Part shown: one piece after another, positions 5,852-6,355 of the stretch
Numbering within the stretch: the first letter of the stretch is position 1
Layout of the letters: every line of letters starts with the position of its first letter
Assembly: GCA_018712885.1 (NCBI GenBank)
Contig: DVGE01000062.1
Location: 1 to 6,355 of the forward strand
Direction of reading: 5' to 3'
DNA: 6,355 bases
Origin: Candidatus Pullichristensenella stercoripullorum
GTDB lineage: Bacteria; Bacillota; Clostridia; Christensenellales; Aristaeellaceae
The notes under the pieces: generated by a model
Told to the model about the DNA's origin: nothing
What the model saw: the letters and a program-made list of their open reading frames with translations, nothing else
Databases searched by the model: none
Position numbers and translations under genes: made by a program

Positions 5852-5887
5852 GCGACGCTGTTTGCCCCGGTGGGGCAAAGGCGCTGC
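5852..5887 (+). repeat. hairpin repeat B
   Basis: Same flank GCGACGCTG (5852-5860), then TTTGCCCC (5861-5868) pairing over 8 bp with GGGGCAAA (5872-5879) around GGT, then GGCGCTGC (5880-5887). Compared with repeat A the stem is one pair shorter and the outer pairs change on both arms together (C-G to T-A), so pairing is kept. Confidence 0.75.
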
Positions 5888-5955
5888 TGTGTGGCGCGCC
5901 TGGTTTTGGCTGGTTCGCGGAGAAATGCTGTTTATGAGGCGATTTGCCCTTCAGG

Positions 5956-5979
5956 AAGGGCTGGCAGGCGCGCCGGGAG
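5956..5979 (+). repeat. 24-base direct repeat, copy 1
   Basis: Begins AAGGGCTGGCAG and continues GCGCGCCGGGAG. It matches 6019-6042 at 22 of 24 positions. Its first bases also pair with GCCCTT (5946-5951) to form a 6-bp hairpin with loop CAGG. Confidence 0.7.
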
Positions 5980-6018
5980 GCGGGGAAAAACCGCTTTGCG
6001 TATTCGCGCGCATCCTTC

Positions 6019-6042
6019 AAGGGCTGGCAGACGCGCCCGGAG
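6019..6042 (+). repeat. 24-base direct repeat, copy 2
   Basis: AAGGGCTGGCAG followed by ACGCGCCCGGAG, 63 bases after copy 1. Like copy 1 it is preceded by CCTTCA, keeping a weaker CCTT/AAGG pairing. Confidence 0.7.
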
Positions 6043-6072
6043 CAAGGGGGGGACGGGGGCGCTTCGCGCGCG

Positions 6073-6113
6073 GCGAAAACTGCCCGCTCTTCCCGCGGCC
6101 GCCTCGTTTTCGC
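6073..6113 (+). repeat. 8-bp inverted repeat
   Basis: GCGAAAAC (6073-6080) is the exact reverse complement of GTTTTCGC (6106-6113); the 25 bases between them are GC-rich. Confidence 0.5.
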
Positions 6114-6134
6114 AACCATCCCGCGGGGAGAACG

Positions 6135-6176
6135 GCGGGCTCTGCCCGCACCCGCCCAAGGGACCAGTCCCTTGGG
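6135..6176. repeat. pair of palindromes, REP-like intergenic repeat
   Basis: GCGGGC (6135-6140) pairs with GCCCGC (6144-6149) around TCT. Then CCCAAGGGAC (6155-6164) pairs with GTCCCTTGGG (6167-6176) around CA, and CCCTTTTTGGGG follows. Paired palindromes of this wording resemble dispersed intergenic repeats that I recall from other GC-rich clostridia; I cannot confirm copy number here. Confidence 0.55.
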
Positions 6177-6201
6177 TATCCCTTTTTGGGGAACCGGGCC
6201 A

Positions 6202-6241
6202 TCTCCCCCGTCTCCCCGTCTCCCCGTCTCCCCGTCTCCCC
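6202..6241 (-). repeat. octamer tandem repeat, G-quadruplex-prone on minus strand
   Basis: Four exact copies of GTCTCCCC (6210-6217, 6218-6225, 6226-6233, 6234-6241) follow a variant, ATCTCCCCC. The minus strand therefore carries five G4 or G5 runs separated by AGAC, which fits an intramolecular G-quadruplex. It occupies the tail of element copy 2, where copy 1 has a less regular G-rich tract. Confidence 0.8.
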
Positions 6242-6256
6242 AAAACGCCGCAGGCG
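6242..6256 (-). terminator. minus-strand terminator-like hairpin beside H3
   Basis: On the minus strand, CGCC pairs with GGCG around TGC and is followed by TTTT (6245-6242). It shares bases with the H3 stem and mirrors the T-tract hairpin after H2. The 4-bp stem is weak. Confidence 0.35.
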
Positions 6257-6284
6257 GCAAGTCCCTGCTCGTGGACTTGCCGCC
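6253..6284 (-). repeat. hairpin H3, loop ACGAGCAG on minus strand
   Basis: GGCGGCAAGTCC (6253-6264) pairs perfectly over 12 bp with GGACTTGCCGCC (6273-6284). The + strand loop CTGCTCGT (6265-6272) is the reverse complement of the H1/H2 loop. Compared with H2, two base pairs differ, and both arms have changed so that pairing is kept. Confidence 0.9.
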
Positions 6285-6323
6285 GTCTGTACCCTCCACC
6301 GCCCCACCAGAAACGCAAAGAAG

Positions 6324-6355
6324 CATCCATGCCCCCTGCTCGTGGGGCATGGATG
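6324..6355 (-). repeat. hairpin H4, loop ACGAGCAG on minus strand
   Basis: CATCCATGCCCC (6324-6335) pairs perfectly over 12 bp with GGGGCATGGATG (6344-6355) around CTGCTCGT (6336-6343). The stem may extend past the window end. It occupies the place in copy 2 that H1 has in copy 1, yet the stem is different. Confidence 0.9.

Larger units (their letters stand above)
6192..6355 (-). repeat. double-hairpin element, copy 2 (reverse)
   Basis: Read on the minus strand from 6355: hairpin H4, a linker containing TGCGTTTC, GGGGCGG and ACAGAC, hairpin H3, a small hairpin with TTTT, then a G-rich tail ending GATGGCCCGGTT. This repeats the order and much of the wording of copy 1 (5592-5746). The window ends exactly at the H4 stem, so the outer boundary is unknown. 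Confidence 0.75.

Noticed and set aside
5547..6350. 267-codon minus-strand frame through the repeat region
   Set aside because: It runs through every hairpin and the octamer array, gives Pro/Arg/Gly-rich low-complexity protein, and has no domain or convincing start.
5592..6355. CRISPR array
   Set aside because: Only the 8-base loop is constant, hairpins are in both orientations, spacing is irregular and no cas genes are present.

Overview
The window looks like chromosomal DNA of a GC-rich anaerobic Firmicute of the Clostridia/Oscillospiraceae type. This is inferred from AGGAGG-like ribosome binding sites about 7 bases before most starts, sigma-A promoters with perfect TATAAT boxes, a preQ1-like riboswitch with an intrinsic terminator, an AraR-type GntR/LacI repressor, and a clostridial-style FGGY kinase. 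All genes lie on the + strand.

Left region (1-975): the 3' end of a dinD-like gene, then a strikingly AT-rich gene for a six-helix membrane protein made of two tandem DUF1294 units. Its composition is unlike that of everything around it.

Queuosine-type operon (about 1041-2684): a strong promoter, a leader resembling a preQ1-I aptamer, and an intrinsic terminator just before the ribosome binding site. These lead into a VUT-family (YhhQ-like) queuosine-precursor transporter and a short-chain dehydrogenase 2 bases downstream. A strong terminator closes the unit. The likely logic is that abundant preQ1 stops transcription of its own importer.

Pentose region (2688-5550): an AraR-like repressor with its own promoter, then an FGGY kinase annotated at xylulokinase/ribulokinase level. 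An inverted repeat with AraR-like half-sites lies across the kinase promoter, so the regulator probably controls the kinase in response to a pentose such as arabinose.

Right region (5551-6355, about 800 bases): no convincing gene, but dense in structure. Its most unusual content is four perfect 12-13 bp hairpins whose stems differ while all carry the same 8-base loop, ACGAGCAG, or its complement CTGCTCGT. They form two double-hairpin units of about 155-165 bases in inverted orientation. The units also share the linker, a U-tract hairpin and a G-rich tail. Between them lie a pair of covarying hairpin repeats, a 24-base direct repeat and palindromes; a G-quadruplex-prone octamer array forms the tail of the second unit. 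This conserved-loop, variable-stem element is the best candidate for an undescribed system. The second unit ends at the window edge, so its outer boundary is not visible.
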